Of a DNA stretch of 64,000 nucleotides, positions 1 to 13,559 are shown one piece after another (within the stretch, counting starts at the first letter, position 1; each line of letters starts with the position of its first letter). Origin of the DNA: Manihot esculenta (taxonomy: Eukaryota > Streptophyta > Magnoliopsida > Malpighiales > Euphorbiaceae). The stretch is taken from assembly GCF_001659605.2 (NCBI RefSeq), contig NC_035171.2, forward strand, positions 2,424,325-2,488,324, given 5' to 3'. Below the pieces are notes generated by a model. It was given only the letters and a program-made list of their open reading frames with translations, did no database searches and was not told the origin of the DNA. The position numbers and the translations under genes are program-made.

Positions 1-912
1 TTTCTTGAAAAAATTGTGGACCGTACAGGTGTCGGCGGCGATGACGATGATGATGATGATGATGAGGAGGAGGAGGAGGAGGATAAAATCAGCGCCGGAG
101 ATTGAATCTCGGAGAGCAAATAGAAGAAAAGTACGGGATAGATGGAAAAGCAGAGGGAACTTTCTCTCTCTAGAGATTTATTATTCAAGAGAGAGAAAGG
201 GAAGAATGAGAAGAACGAGGCATTGTTTCAGCCTTTTTACATGTTGGTTTGATCTTTGATTCAATCGAAAGCGGACTTTCTTACAAGGGTATCTAGTTGT
301 GTGCGGGATCCAAACGATGTCGCTTTCATCTTTCTAATACAAACGACGTAGTTTAGCATATTCCCACATGCCTGTTCTTTCCCTGCACAAAATGTTGCCC
401 ATGTTTTGGACAAAAATTGTCGCCAATGCCATTCTTTGTTTTTGGATAAGGAATCATTCTAATAAGATAACAACAAATAAAGAAATAAAATAATTCTCTT
501 TATATTAACATTTGCCTATAAATTCTTATAAATTAGTATTTAACTATAGAAAATTCAATTTTTGCATGATTTTTTTATAAGAATTTATTTATTTATTTTT
601 TTAAAAAAAAAATGAGTCATTTTAATAGAAGGGATTGTATTTTCAATAAAAGGGCGAAAAAAGAATAATAAAAATGTAATATATATCAACAATTTTCACA
701 GGCTGTTAAAACTTCTGAAATGTTACAGGTACATAGTACAACGGCTCAATGCTTCTGTATAATGAAGTGGACCTGAACCAACCCCCACTTAACCACATAA
801 AAAATCACTGCAAATGAATCGTTAGTGTTACAAGGGCCATGATATAAAAACAGCAAACTTCTAAAAACCCTACAAGCTTTCCCAAATGAAAAAGAAAAAG
901 TATTGGACAAGG
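1..912. other. Left-edge intergenic sequence
   Basis: This stretch lies downstream of the flippase gene stop codon. It holds a trinucleotide microsatellite near 46-83, CT/GA-rich sequence to about 220, and AT-rich spacer after that. The minus strand of 5-260 can be read as a serine-rich open stretch, so an exon of a gene continuing off the left edge is possible, but I see no start codon or splice sites that would support it. The interval nearest 913 should contain the flippase 3' UTR. Confidence 0.5.
46..83. repeat. (GAT)n(GAG)n microsatellite
   Basis: About six GAT units run directly into about six GAG/AGG units. On the minus strand this would read as poly-serine or poly-leucine/isoleucine depending on frame. 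It is a simple-sequence repeat and no coding role can be shown. Confidence 0.85.
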
Positions 913-3900
913 CTATGAGGGTGAAGATGCATAACTTTGTGATATTAAGGTTGAATGCTTCTTATTCAACCTCCCTCTTAACTGCCTGATCTTTGCATCC
1001 ACTCTTGCTGAGAAACCAATCTTGGTTTCTTGTCTCGCTTTCGACTTCTCTCTTCTCCACATGTGTTGATCTTCAACATCCTTCTTATAGTACTTGATTT
1101 CTTGGATGATATGGTGATCCAGTGGATGGATACATCTTTGGAATGATATGTGAGCCAGGTATGGCAAGTTACATGCAACTGTTACCAAGAAGATTGAGCA
1201 CCAATATATGGGTGCTGGGCCAAGAGCTTCAACTAAGATGTGGTAGGCATTCCCAGAATAAATTGGAGATACCATTCCATAAAGTAAGAGAAACAAGAAC
1301 CAAGCGGCAATGCTACCCCAGACGAAGAGGTGTTGAATCCATGTGAAGTGGCTCATTGTAAGTGCAATCTGGCAGTTGACAGCACAGATGATGCAAGAGA
1401 ACATAGTGGTGCCTACTGCAGCCATATCAGCCGTTTGACCTTCAGCTCGGAACGGTTGGTCAAACAGGATGACAAGATTGAGGAAGAAAATAATGAGGGA
1501 GGAATAGAGACCATTGCCCATCCATCCCATTATTCTATACCAATCAAAGAACAGATTATTGGGTCCTTGCTGATACAATGCTGGGAACTGCAAAAAGTAA
1601 AATATGAATATTAGCACAAGCCAAATAGCATAAAAAAATCAGTGCCTAGACAAAAACACAAGTGAAGGTAATTGGACTAACCTGTAGGCAGACCTCAGAA
1701 GGAACATCTTGTTCAAAAACTCCGAGTGAAATAACGGGCAGGGAGGTAAGAACGACGTTAAACAAGAGCATATACCAGTCATCGTAAATTGATTGGCCAG
1801 AAAAGGCCGTGAATGCCTCGAAGTAGAACAGGGTGAGACCAAATGCTATATTTTTGTAGAAGAAATAACAAATCTGCAAGCCAAAATTAAGTTTTCATTA
1901 AAGACTAACCAATCATGTGCATTTATACAGAACATCAGTGCCTAATTGTGTTTAACCTTGCAGTGGATGCTATCATATTGAATTCATGAAATAAAGCATC
2001 AAGATTGCTATTGTTTGGCTATTACCATCTGAGCAATTCTCTTATAGCACCAGTGTCCATGCACTACTAGAAGTCTTTCCAAGAACCGAAATTGTGAAAT
2101 TGAGAAATCACTGGCCATCACAGCCTGTAGAGGAAATTTCAAGTTCAGTAAGTTTCAATAGAATACTTCAGCAATAATGAGTGGATAAACCTTGTTTACA
2201 GTATTAAACAGATTGAGTTTCAAGGCGTGCAAAAAAGACGAGCATTATAAGTGGGGGAAAGAAAAGGTAAATTCTACTGGATAGATGCTCATAGTGCTGG
2301 AATCAGATACTTCACTGACCTGCATACCTTCAACCCCACTGATGCCTACACCGATATCAGCTTCTTGAATCATTCCAACATCATTTGCACCATCACCTAT
2401 GGCTAAGGTGGTTCTTCCAGTACCTTCTTTCACTAACCTTGTTACCTGTTTCAAAATTATAAAATGGGGAAAAAGAAAAGTCATATATAGTTCTGAACTG
2501 ATAAGGAATTGCTGATTTGATATTCATCTCCGAGTAAGATAATCTGAAAGTGAGCCAAGCAGGTAGTGAAGAGAAATGGTCATACCAGTGCCTTCTGCTT
2601 GGGAGAGACCCGACAACATATGACAGATGCACAATCAACTGCTAATGCCAAGAAATGCAGCTTCATATCATCCTCCAAAGCAAATGTCAGAGTTTTCCCA
2701 TCAATAATTAATGCAAATGCAGCATGTGGATCCTTTTCTAGTTTAATCATTTGAGAGGCATTGGTGATTTGATTCAAAATATTCTCTTTTGCAGCCTGTT
2801 TGGTAATAAAAAGCAACCAAAGTCTTACCATCAAATACAATCAATTCCATTAGAAAAAGTCCTGTACTACCAAGCCACGTAGCACAAACCTGTTTGGAAT
2901 CATGAGCCATCATATCTGAGTTTATCACTGTAATGCAAATCTGTTTCATTCCCTGTCGAAGTAAACTACAGGCATATCTGTATCATGGAAAGAAGCAGCC
3001 TTTTTTCAGATTCTCAAGGAAGGTAATATGCAATAAGAAGAACCAAGTATCATTGTATGTAATTTGTGCAACACCAACCCTATATTGATCGCAGTCTCCA
3101 TCTTATCTCCTGTCAAAACCCATAGCTTAAGACCAGCTTGTGCAAGTTTATCTATGCACTGGGGCACCTGAAGAGGAAAATTCAAAATCAGTGGAAGCAA
3201 TTCAAAATGCAAGGGTGTTAATTATGATCCTAAGCCAATGATATTGTGTACCCCTTTTTGCAATTTGTCCTCCACAGCAGTAGCACCCACAAGAATCAAT
3301 TCCCTCTCGATCATATCTGCTACTCGCTCGAGCATTCCATCTCGATCACCACCAATAGAAGTTTTGGCTTTCATAAACTCACTGTTCCATGCATCATATT
3401 CAGACTCAGTAAGCTTCTTGTAAGCAAGCGCTAAAGTACGTAACCCAGCTTCTCCATATTCATTCAAGTGCTTAGTAGTAGTTTCCTCATACAATCTTCC
3501 GTGCTTTGCAAGGCGGTCAAAAATGATGCTGCAAATTTAAGCAAAGGAGAGATGAATGGTAGTGAAGGAAGCAAAACGTTTATATTCTCTCCATTTCATA
3601 TGGCTTAGACAAAAGGAACAAACCTCAGGGATACAAAGAATGATTAAAAGAAGTGGTAAATGTTCTAATTGATTAATCTACAAGACTAGAAGATATTTGG
3701 AGTCTGACCTGTCAGCACCTTTGCACAGGAGTAGAATCTGTCCATCCTCATCCTTCACAATTACAGACATTCGCTTTCTTTTGCTAGTAAATTCCAACAA
3801 ATTGAGAATTTTGAACTCCCTGCAAGATTCCAGAGAAGGCCAAAATTTTAATAGAACAAAAATATGAAGGATAGATGAACTATCAGCCTGAATAAGAATA

Positions 3901-5744
3901 AAATGTTCATTGCCTCCTTACCTTTCAACAAGTTGTCCTGGGTGAGCGTATTTTTCTCTGACAATAACACCTGATTGAGTTCTTTTGCAAAATTCAAAAC
4001 CAAATTCTCTTGCTGCCACAAGAAAGGCCCCTTCATCAGGAGATTCAGCTTCATATGTGAACACGCCAGTCTCTTCATTCAGCTCAGGAACAGCACTCTG
4101 ACAAACTGCTAAAATCCGGAAGAATAATATAATGACATCTGTATTGGGCTCCTTCAGCCAATTTCCATCCATGAGACGGTTGTCCTCAAAACTAAACCCC
4201 TTTATTGCTGTTTTCTGATCCTTTTCATCTTTAGAAGTAATGACAGTCTCCAGTTCAATTTCTGGTGCTCCATTGCTATTCTCCCATGAGTTACGTGAAT
4301 GATTCTTAAGCCCGGAACCAGTGGGCATTTCTGCATCCTGCTCTTCAAGGTCCATGGCCATCTGTTTTGCTGCAGCAAGTTCAACTTCACTGGAACGCAC
4401 ACCATAGGCAGTACCAGCAATTGAACACTTCAAAAAATCCATCTGGTTACAGGTCAGGGTGCCAGTTTTATCAGAAAGGATTGTATCCACTTGGCCCAAC
4501 TCCTCATTCAAGTTTGATGTCCGTGCTTCAGCAGTATTGCCAGTTTCTTCATCATACATGTTCAGGTCTTCATCAATGAATTTTGCTTGACAAACTTTCA
4601 CAACCTCAATTGAAACATAGAGAGAGATTGGTATTAGATACCCATATAGGATGAGAGCAGTGATCAGATGGGCTAGACCTGATTTGACTGGGCTATTAGG
4701 ATCATATAAGTTTTCAGGTTTTGCAGGTTGCATGTACCACCAGTCTGGCATTTGGAACTTTACCTTCACTGCAAAACCAATTGAGCTTATTAACGAGATG
4801 AGTAGAAGGAGGCTGAAAAGGATGTATATAATTTTGTCCATTTTTCTTTCGATCCTGCTCCTCTTTGAAGGGGACTTTGTTGAGTTCTGCATGACTTTGC
4901 TGTCAAAACCAGTGAATATCACAACCCCATACACAAATGTTGTATTCCTTAGCTTTGAATCTCTAAGGAGAACCTGATTAGGATCAAGAGGATAAACCTG
5001 ACGGTCATACTCAAGATTACCAATGAAGGTGTAAAGACTAGGATTTGGGTCCTCACATTTTATCGTTCCCGTAAAATCCTTGAAAGCCTCATCGTCATCC
5101 AAAGGCAATGTTGCTTCCAAAGCTCTCTTTGGCTTCAAGTTTGTCTCACCATCCAAGTTCATAGTCTCCACATAGCAAATCCCATCTTCATAACTACTAG
5201 ACAATAAAAGCAAATCAGCTGGGAAAAACTGATCCTTTTCCACTTTCACCACATCACCGACCTGAATCTTCTGCCATGGCTTATAACCAAAGACACCATC
5301 TGCTACATGGACACTTGCTTTCCTGGTATTAACTTTCATATCCTGCATAAACCTACGCCAATCTTCTAAAGCTTCCTTTACCATACTAATACCAACAACA
5401 AAAGCCAAAGGAAAGATCATGCTCACAGCAGAGAATGGAGCAACAGGTGTAAGTGAAAGAATGGCAGCCAAAAGGAAGTAAATATTGGCAACCCTACGGA
5501 ACTGCTCAAATAGTGCTTTAGGCACGAAAGTGACAATGTTATACTTTGTTGTGGATATATAGTTTGAGCAATACTTCAAGGGCTTTTTCCGGTGCATTCG
5601 GGGTTGATTGCAATGAACGATTCTTGAATAGCCAGGCCCTTCAATGGGATGTGGCCCTTCATCACATTCTGTTCTTGGTCTCAAACATGAAAACGGGTGA
5701 AAATGGCTCCGGCGAAGCCTTGCCCTTATCCTACCTCGCCCCAT
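913..5744 (-). CDS. P4-ATPase, phospholipid-transporting (ALA9-12-like flippase)
   Basis: This gene encodes a P4 ATPase that flips aminophospholipids between membrane leaflets, in plants normally as a heterodimer with an ALIS/CDC50 subunit. Coding exons, 5' to 3' of the gene, are 5744-3922, 3819-3709, 3528-3252, 3167-3079, 2977-2890, 2795-2586, 2445-2320, 2124-2026, 1873-1682 and 1587-913. All have GT/AG borders and sum to 3690 nt, or 1229 aa, the usual family length. The actuator DGET motif is at about residue 198, followed by the membrane segment containing PISLYVS. The phosphorylated aspartate lies in DKTGTLT (Asp425). Exon 7 holds the hinge motif GDGANDVGM, and exons 8-10 give the last membrane helices and a basic C-terminus. 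The long first exon covering half of the protein matches the ALA family. Nothing appears broken. The assignment to the ALA9-12 subgroup rests on remembered similarity only. Confidence 0.96.
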
Positions 5745-6930
5745 CTCTCAAAGTTTAATCTCAAAGCAGTTATAATTGGCAAAAATCACCGGACCAAATC
5801 CCGCTCTCAATGCAGATGTCAAGGACCCTTGTGCACAATATCTTTCCCTAAAGCCTAATGAAACAAACAGAATATAGTAAATTAACCGAAAAGGATATAC
5901 ATTGGACAAGCTGCAACATAAAATAACATCAGTGTCCATTTGGAAAGGCAAATGAAGATGGATATTGATTTGCGTTGCAAATACTCAGAATGTAAATGAA
6001 GCCTCATATAATTTCAAAACCAACATCACGATTTAAAAAAAAAGGCATTAAAGGTTCAAAAACATTACATTCCATAAATGTGAATTGGCATTCAGAATCT
6101 TCCGTTCACAGATTTTATAATCTTGTCACAGATTTTATAACCTTGTGAATAATTAAGAAACAAACAAATAGTTAAAGAACTCAACAAAATTACACACACG
6201 AGTACAAATCTAAATTCTTTGTTAGCTAGAAAAATCCCATTAATTGACCTTGACCTTGATTTCCTAACCATATTCAGACCTACAACATTAGGAGCTAAAA
6301 TCTCAAAACCCAAATCCCGCATTCACCAGAAACACGGCAGAAGAGAAAAAAGAGACTCTAGAATCACATCAAAAGGTTATAAACAGGCATCTTCCAAAAT
6401 GAAGAAAAAGAGGATGCAAAGTCCAGCTACAGCCGGCAACCAAATCATTTCCTCGTATGAAAAACCTTAACCTCCAGCCGAAAATACAAAAATAAAAGGG
6501 CAATCATTCAAGAAAGGCACGGCCATGGGAAAACAAGCAAAAAAAAAAAAAAAAGAAAAATGGTACCTACGAATAGGCTGGTCCATGATGATCAAAATAA
6601 GAAAATACCCATTTGAGCAGATAGACAAAGAAACAAGAGTTGAAGAACTGCAGATCAAGGAAACAGAAAAGAAATTTAGGAGAGAGAAACCTTATTTCAG
6701 AGAACGAAATTTGATTTTAAAGAGAGAGAGAGAGAGAAAGAGAAAGACAGGGTTTTAGTCCATAGAGAGGGAAAATCTCTCTCTCTCTCTCTCTTCTCTC
6801 TTCTCTCTTCTCTCTCTCTCTCTTTCTTTTCTTTTTCTCTCCCTCCCTTTCTCTGCGATGCAAGTCAGAACCAATGCCAGGAATTTCCGGAGTACCTTCA
6901 CTTCTCCACATTAACCTATATAATTTTTTC
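5745..6930 (-). promoter_or_regulatory. Leader, probable 5' UTR intron and core promoter of the flippase gene
   Basis: Upstream of the flippase ATG, the minus strand shows a good donor (GTAG/GTACC) with the exon edge near 6567. This suggests a 5' UTR intron ending close to the start codon, as reported for plant ALA genes. The presumed leader exon contains a long CT/GA tract (about 6775-6845), a common feature of plant 5' leaders. A TATA-like TTATATAG lies at about 6916-6925, about 30 nt upstream of that leader. The acceptor near 5750-5770 is ambiguous, so the intron is inferred. Confidence 0.45.
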
Positions 6931-9825
6931 AAAAACAATTTGAACTCTTTTCAATTTTCCAGTAATTAATTTAAATTATAAATTTCCATTTAGAATTAAT
7001 AATTTTATAAAATTTAATTATTTTTTATAAACTTCTTAGAATATAAAATTTTATTTAAATTATTTTCTTATAAAAATCATTCATTCAAAACGAATCATAT
7101 ATATTTAGTTTTTTTTTCTCTAAATATATGTATGTGTTATTAATAAATAAATATTGTTTTTTTTTTTACAGATTTCTTACACGTTAAAATGATCTGGCAA
7201 GGAGTGTTGGAGAGCCAATACTTTTTAGGACTGGTCAGCCTTGGGAGACCCACTTATCATACGTGGCACGCCTTGAATTTAGTGAATTACACAATTAAGT
7301 ACTAACAGGTAGATCTGATCGAGGACCGGTTCGATTTTTTAGTTAACAAATTAATGCATGATAAATATTTTCTAATTAAAAAATAAAATTGATTTTTTTT
7401 AATTTTAAAAATATTATTAAAATCTTTTTCTTTCAGATTATTATTTGAAATAATAATGTTTATATATAGAAGCAATTAGACAAGTGGCATAATCTTGTAT
7501 TTCTTGGTGGGGCCATTTTCAACTAAGGGAAGAACATTCTAGATTTTCTTTGTTTTTTTTTAAGAAAAATAATAAGATCTGACGGCTGTAACGAAACGAA
7601 GAAGGAATGGTGTATGGGACCTACATTAAGGTCTCCCACCACTTGTAACGCTATTTTTGTACCAAACCATTGCTCAATTATTTTATACCTTTCTCTTATA
7701 TATATATATTCTAAATAATAAAAAAATAGAAATATCAAAACGGAAACGTTTAAATCATGTAGATGGGCATTTGTGTCTAATTTGGTCCTACATAATAATA
7801 ATAAAATTTTAATTTATTTTTTATTTTTTTCTAATTAAAAATCAAAATAAATTAAAATAATTATATTTTTAAAACATTAAAATTGAATTGAATAAAATAT
7901 ATAATTAAATTAAAATTTTAAATTAATTCAGTTTGATCAATTATTTTAATTTAAATAAAATAATCCTCGCCCTAGCAGAGATCATAAATTTAAATTTCAT
8001 CTGCTTCGCATTATACTCGGTATCATCAAGTTTATTAATAAAAATTACTTAAATTTCCTATTTTGATTGCTATTGATTTAATTAAAAATCGATTAAATCA
8101 AAATGATTTTATTTGCTTTTTTTAATCAAACAACCTCTTATTTTAATGGACTTTTATTATTTATTTATTATAATTAATTGAAGCTAATCATTTAAAGGAT
8201 TTATTTTTTAAAAACACATTAATTAGTTTATATTTTTAGAATCATTATATTTTTCAATCATAAACTATTTACTTCAACCATTTATTTAATAAAATTTTAT
8301 TATTTAAGTTTTATGACTCAGTGAAATTAACTATTTAAATTTTTTTTATTTTCAATAAACCATTAAATAGTCTTTATATTTTTATATAAAAATAATTTAA
8401 TCTTTATTTATTATTGAATTAAGTATGATATTTTGGATGAATTGGAGTGAGACTCTAAATAAAAATATAAATTCAAAACTTATTAAAATTCTTAAAAGTA
8501 AATTTATCACGCATTAGTCTGTGATTAAAGCAGGTCGAACTGATCCACACAGAAATATACAAAAAATGACCGACTAGCTCGGTGATGCGGTTTTGTGATG
8601 TATGTTAGACAAAATAATCTTCCAATAATACAAATTCCAGAAAGGACTAGAGAATTATGTCTAAGATTGTAGTAGGATTTAAATTAAATATTTAAATAAA
8701 ATAAAATAATAAAAAGAATGTGAAAAATATGGACCCACAAATTAATTATTAGTGAAGATATTTAAAGTAACAATTAACAATATTAAAAAGTAAAATGGGG
8801 TCCATGTCATCATCACCAACCATGGAAGCTAAAGCAATAATTGAGATTAATTGTGGTAGATAGCTAGTTTTGCAAAATTATTTTAATTTTATTTTTGTTG
8901 GGTTATGGAAGTGTTTAAGTTTTAAATTTATTTTTGCATTATTTCTGTTGTACCTTATCCACTCGTGAATCACTTGTTTGATCTCTAAGTATAATATATT
9001 TTTAAAACTTTGAAAGAACCATTTTAATGGTTTGTTCAGTTTAAATTTAACTTAATTATTTTTTAATTAAGGGTAATTATCATAATTTAAATATTTAAAT
9101 ATATAATTTGTATATATTATAATTAGTGCATTAAATTAAATACAAATGTGTAACGAAAATTATTGTATAGATTTTGTTCATCATGAATACAAGTGATAAC
9201 AAAATGGATGTCATATATTTTTTAAATATTTAATATTTAATTTTTTAGTATAATTATTATAAATAAATTAATTTTTATATTTTTAAAATTTTATTAAAAT
9301 ATTTTTATTTTTTATTTAATTATTTCGTTCTCTTTCTCTTTCTTATAAGGAGATAATTTGACTATTTATTATATTTTAATGGTAGAAATAGATAAAATTA
9401 AATAAAAAAATTATATAGTTGACAAAAAAAATATTTTAATAATTTTTTAAAAAATTAAAAGTCTAATTCACTAAATAATAAATCTTTTTATATTTTTTAT
9501 AATAAAATTTATTGAAAATCTCTTAATTGATTTATGGTGAATGGGATTCAAATAAATATTTTCAGATATTTAATTGGTATAATAAATATAGAATGGTTTG
9601 TATTATAAATGTGATTGAATAATGGGAATTGAAGGTTTGAAAATTGAAGGCGGTTTTCTTCTGAAGAGTGAAAAGGAGAGAAAGAGATAGATATCTACTT
9701 GTGAAAAGTTGACTGCTACTTCTCTGTTTCAATTCGAAATACGTGCTATGGAAGCTACCTTTTCACGACAATGACCCTTTACCCGTATTAGCAATTTTTT
9801 TATTATAAATATTCAATTTAATTTA
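6931..9825. other. AT-rich intergenic spacer
   Basis: There is no open frame with recognisable protein content on either strand, no poly-A-ended insertion and no clear inverted repeats. It is mostly A/T runs and short direct repeats. It separates the flippase promoter from the MULE at 9835 and may include degenerate MITE remains that I could not delimit. Confidence 0.5.
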
Positions 9826-9834
9826 TTTATTTTT

Positions 9835-11322
9835 GGAAAAATTACTGTTTAGTCCCTGAGGTTTAACGTAATTAACACTTCTGTCTCTCTATTTTGACGA
9901 CCCAACACTTAAGTCCCTTACTTTCTCTTCCGTCCAAATTCATAGTCCTTCCATCCAAAATAGCCGTTTGGTCAAAGAGTCAAAGGTGAGAGGTGAAAAT
10001 TTTTTCCAAAAATACCCTTAATGAACTTATTAAAACTCCCTCAACCTGAAATCTCTCGATCTTTCTTCTCTTTCATATTCTCTCCATTTCTTTTTGCCCA
10101 TTGTTGATTCTCTTTTTTTTTTCCTTTCTCTTTTCCATCTTTTTTTCCATCACGAATTTGATATTTGGTAGCACAGTAATTATATATGAAATTAAATCTT
10201 GTCAACTATCAAGACAATCACGTAAACCACCCAGATCTCACCATGGATTACAGGTGGGGAAAGACTTGGAAAGAAAATTTTCAACGTTGAGCAGAGAAAA
10301 TTGTTTAGACAATGAGATGCAAATGAAAAGATGTCAAACAGCTTTGATCTAACACAAAATTGAAAAATTCTTGTTCTAATATTAAAACCCACATCACAAA
10401 AATAACCAAACAACAAAATCCAAACTCAAAAGTTACAACTTTCAGAGAATAACAGAACAAAAGAGAAAAAAAAAAACAGCAATCACAGAGACCCAAAATT
10501 GAGAAAAAAGTGCTAGAAGCTGGAAGGAAAATAAATTGAAGAATAGAGTTTGACGCAAGTAATTACTTGAAAATCAAAGGGAGTTATCATTTTCCTTTCC
10601 TAAGGAAGAGAGAATCAAGGTCAATCCTGCAACAGAGAAGCTATATTGGCGAGGTTGCAATCCCACCATCTCGCACTCACAGCTTTTCCAACTTCTGCTG
10701 GGTCTCCTCACACTATCCGCCATCCCGCACTCACAATTTCCTAAATCAGAAAGAAAATTATAAAAGAAATCAAGTTTCCATGGAACTTTCATCAAGTTTC
10801 CATGGAAATTTCAAGAATTATTTAATGATTTCTAGAACTCATTGAGAATAATGATTTCTAGAACTCACTGAGAATTTCAAGAAATGGAAAGAAAAAAAGA
10901 GAGATGGAATGACTGAGAGGAAGGAGAAGAAAAAGAGATGCGCGGAGAGGATAAAAGAAATAGAGATTATATGAGGGAGAAGAAGGATGGAGGGAAGAAG
11001 GATGGAGGGAAGAAATAGAAAAGATATGAGGAAGAAGAAAGATGGAGGGAAGAAACAGAGAAGATAGGAGGGAGAAGAAAGATGGAGGGAAGAAATAGAA
11101 AAGATATGAAGTAGAAGAAGGGTTTAATAAGTTCATTAAGGGCATTTTTGAAAAAAAATTTCACCTCTCACCTTTGACTCTTTGACCAAACGGTTATTTT
11201 GGACGGAATGACTACGAATTTGGACGGAAGAGAAAGTGAGGGACTTAAGTGTTGGGTTGCCAAAATAGAGAGATAGAAATGTTAATTACGTTAAATCTCA
11301 GGGACTAAAAAGTAATTTTTCC
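9835..11322. mobile_element. Non-autonomous MULE with about 200-bp terminal inverted repeats
   Basis: The ends are inverted copies: the left end begins GGAAAAATTACTGTTTAGTC and the right end finishes with its near-exact complement. Similarity continues for about 200 bp on each side (about 9835-10035 and 11120-11322). The 9-bp sequence TTTATTTTT flanks both sides (9826-9834 and 11323-11331), the target duplication length of the Mutator superfamily. The interior encodes no transposase. It contains a pyrimidine-rich left part, a unique stretch near 10560-10860, and purine-rich tandem units of GATGGAGGGAAGAA type at about 10970-11120. The short open frames here follow from strand-biased composition. 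Confidence 0.9.
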
Positions 11323-11331
11323 TTTATTTTT

Positions 11332-12385
11332 TAATATGAAAAAATAAAATTTATTATGATTTTATTTTAGAACAATCTTTATTATTATGATTTTTAATTT
11401 TATACGGAAATTGACAGTTGTTTGGAATAAATTGTTTCGAAGTCATCAAAATCTTATTCTGTCGAATCTGATGCTTATTTTTCATTGCGTTTTGGGCCCA
11501 CGTTAAATCGATCCAGCCTTCTCATTTGAATTGCGATAGGCCAAATTATTTGAAACTCCAATAATCTGAATTCCAATAGTTATCATTGCTTATTAATTTT
11601 AAACCATAATTACTAAAATATACAAATATGCCTTAATAATTATAGAGAAGAAAAAGCATAATGTGAACATATTTTGTTTGACAAATTTAAAATAACATTT
11701 TTCTGTATATTTTCAAAAGCGATTGGATTGCTAAAAGATATTTAAAAATAAAAGAGGTTATTAATCATTTTTTTAATTTAAGAAATTAAATATAAAAAAA
11801 AGGAAAAAAAAAAAAAAGAGAGGATAAAGTGAATAAATATGAGAAAAGAAATTGAGGGGAGAACCAGGAATCTATAAAGTTGTACTAACATGCAAGCGTG
11901 CAATGTGCCGACGCCAATCAACGACCGTCCGACGTGTTGACTTTTAATGCTCTGACTCATCAAAGCTGCATTCCACACGTGCAAATACTCTTTCTACCCA
12001 CACCTGGCGCCTGCACATTATAGTCTTCAGACTGCTAGTCTCGGTTTTTGGTGGCTAGCTGTGAACCCTATCCCTCTATTCTCTATTCTATAATTCCGAA
12101 AATAAAGAAAACAAAACCCTTTCATCTCGAAGTTTCTTTAATAGTAATTATTAATTAATTATGATTTTTAAATAATAATATCTTAATTATTAAGAATTGT
12201 TTCTAAGATTTGGAGTTGATGCGGTTTGGTTAAATGGATTTGGAGAGTTCTCCCTCACAAACAAATAAATAAATTTATTTATTAAATACCTCTAACTAAA
12301 TATTATTCATTTAATTTAAAAAAATTCATAAAAATTTATTATAATTTAATTTAATTTTTTAACTGTTAAAATAACATTTTAAAAA
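11332..12385. other. Intergenic spacer
   Basis: This is AT-rich spacer with a more complex patch at 11880-12110, where base composition is balanced but no family could be recognised. It separates the MULE from the truncated LINE. Confidence 0.4.
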
Positions 12386-12393
12386 AGCAAGGT

Positions 12394-13549
12394 GTTGAAT
12401 ATTTTTTCCATGGATGATGTGCGATCTATTCTAGCTATTTCTTTGCCACTTAATCCTATACCGGATAAAAGCTTATTTGGCATTTCGAGAAGAGAGACTT
12501 TTATACGGTCAAAACAGCACATTATTGTGTGCTTTCTATGCTTGGTCAGCATCTAAAGGTGAATACATCGGACTTGTGGAAGAATGTGTGGGCTCTTGAT
12601 GTCCCTCCAAAGGTTCGGGACTTTTATGGAGATTGTTTCGTGGTGTTTTGCCTACTCGAGACAATTTGGTTAGGAGAGGTGTTAACGTTCCATTGGGGTG
12701 CTTGTTTTGTGATGCAAATGAATCTATTGACCACCTTTTCTTTTCTTGTCCCATGGTAAGAGAGGTCTGGAGACTAGTGGGTGTTGCCTTATCCAATTCT
12801 TGGTTTTCATTTCAAGACTTATTCCTTTATATCCGTGAGTTTTGATAGGGAACGTGCTTCAAGATTGGCAGTTCATGCATGGAAAGTTTGGCATGCAAGG
12901 AATGAGTTAGTATGAAATAATAAGGTGTTGACATCTCAGACTATCCATAGTGCTGTCAATACTTTTTATACAGATTATCTTCATTGTGGTCTTGATAAGC
13001 AACGTGCACCAGGTCCAAGTCTTCTCTCTATTGATGCAGGTTCGGTTTCTATTGCATCGAATTGGCTAGCTTATGTGGATTGTGCCACTTTCTCAACTTC
13101 GGATTTATTTGGATTTGGTGTTGTGTTCGAAGATGCTGAAGGAGTTTTTTCAATTGCAATTTTTAGTTATACTGAGGGTCGTGGTTCTCCTACTATTGCT
13201 GAGGCATTGGCCTTGCGTCAATATTTAATGTATGCTCGTGTTGCTTTCCTGCAAGTTGGAAGTATTTTCATTGATAGTCAGATTTTATTCTTCGCCTTTC
13301 GCTCAAATTCGGAGGACTTTTTTGAGTTTGACGTCATTGTTTCGGATTGTAAAGATATTATGCTTCTTTGTCTAAATATTTCATTATGCTGGATTAGACG
13401 TAGTGCGAATAAAGCTGCTCATCTGTTAGCAAGACAGTCTATTCGTTTTGATCGTTTTAAACTCTGAATTGATATGTCTGAGTGTCTGTTTGAGTATTAT
13501 TGTTCAAGATAATAATATTTATTTTCTTGACTTTAAAAAAAAAAAAAAC
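12394..13549 (+). mobile_element. 5'-truncated L1-clade LINE fragment (zf-RVT and RNase H)
   Basis: Translation of 12480-12790 gives the zinc-binding reverse-transcriptase tail typical of plant LINEs (VPPKVR, LPTRDNLVRRGV, then CLFC and HLFFSCP). It is split by a frameshift near 12620-12640. Then 12925-13467 reads as one frame with an RNase H-like fold: SIDAG, AEALALRQ, IDSQ and WIRRSANKAAHLLARQ. The fragment ends in a poly-A run at about 13533. The 8-bp AGCAAGGT occurs immediately before the fragment (12386-12393) and just after the poly-A (13550-13557), which fits a target-site duplication from target-primed reverse transcription. The endonuclease and most of the reverse transcriptase are absent, so it cannot move by itself. 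Confidence 0.88.
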
Positions 13550-13559
13550 AGCAAGGTAC

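Noticed and set aside
5..259. 84-codon plus-strand frame at the left edge
   Set aside because: It is dominated by poly-Met/poly-Arg from the trinucleotide repeat, which is not credible as a protein.
10567..11164. Several frames of 65-95 codons inside the MULE
   Set aside because: They consist of purine or pyrimidine tandem-repeat translation with no homology to transposase.
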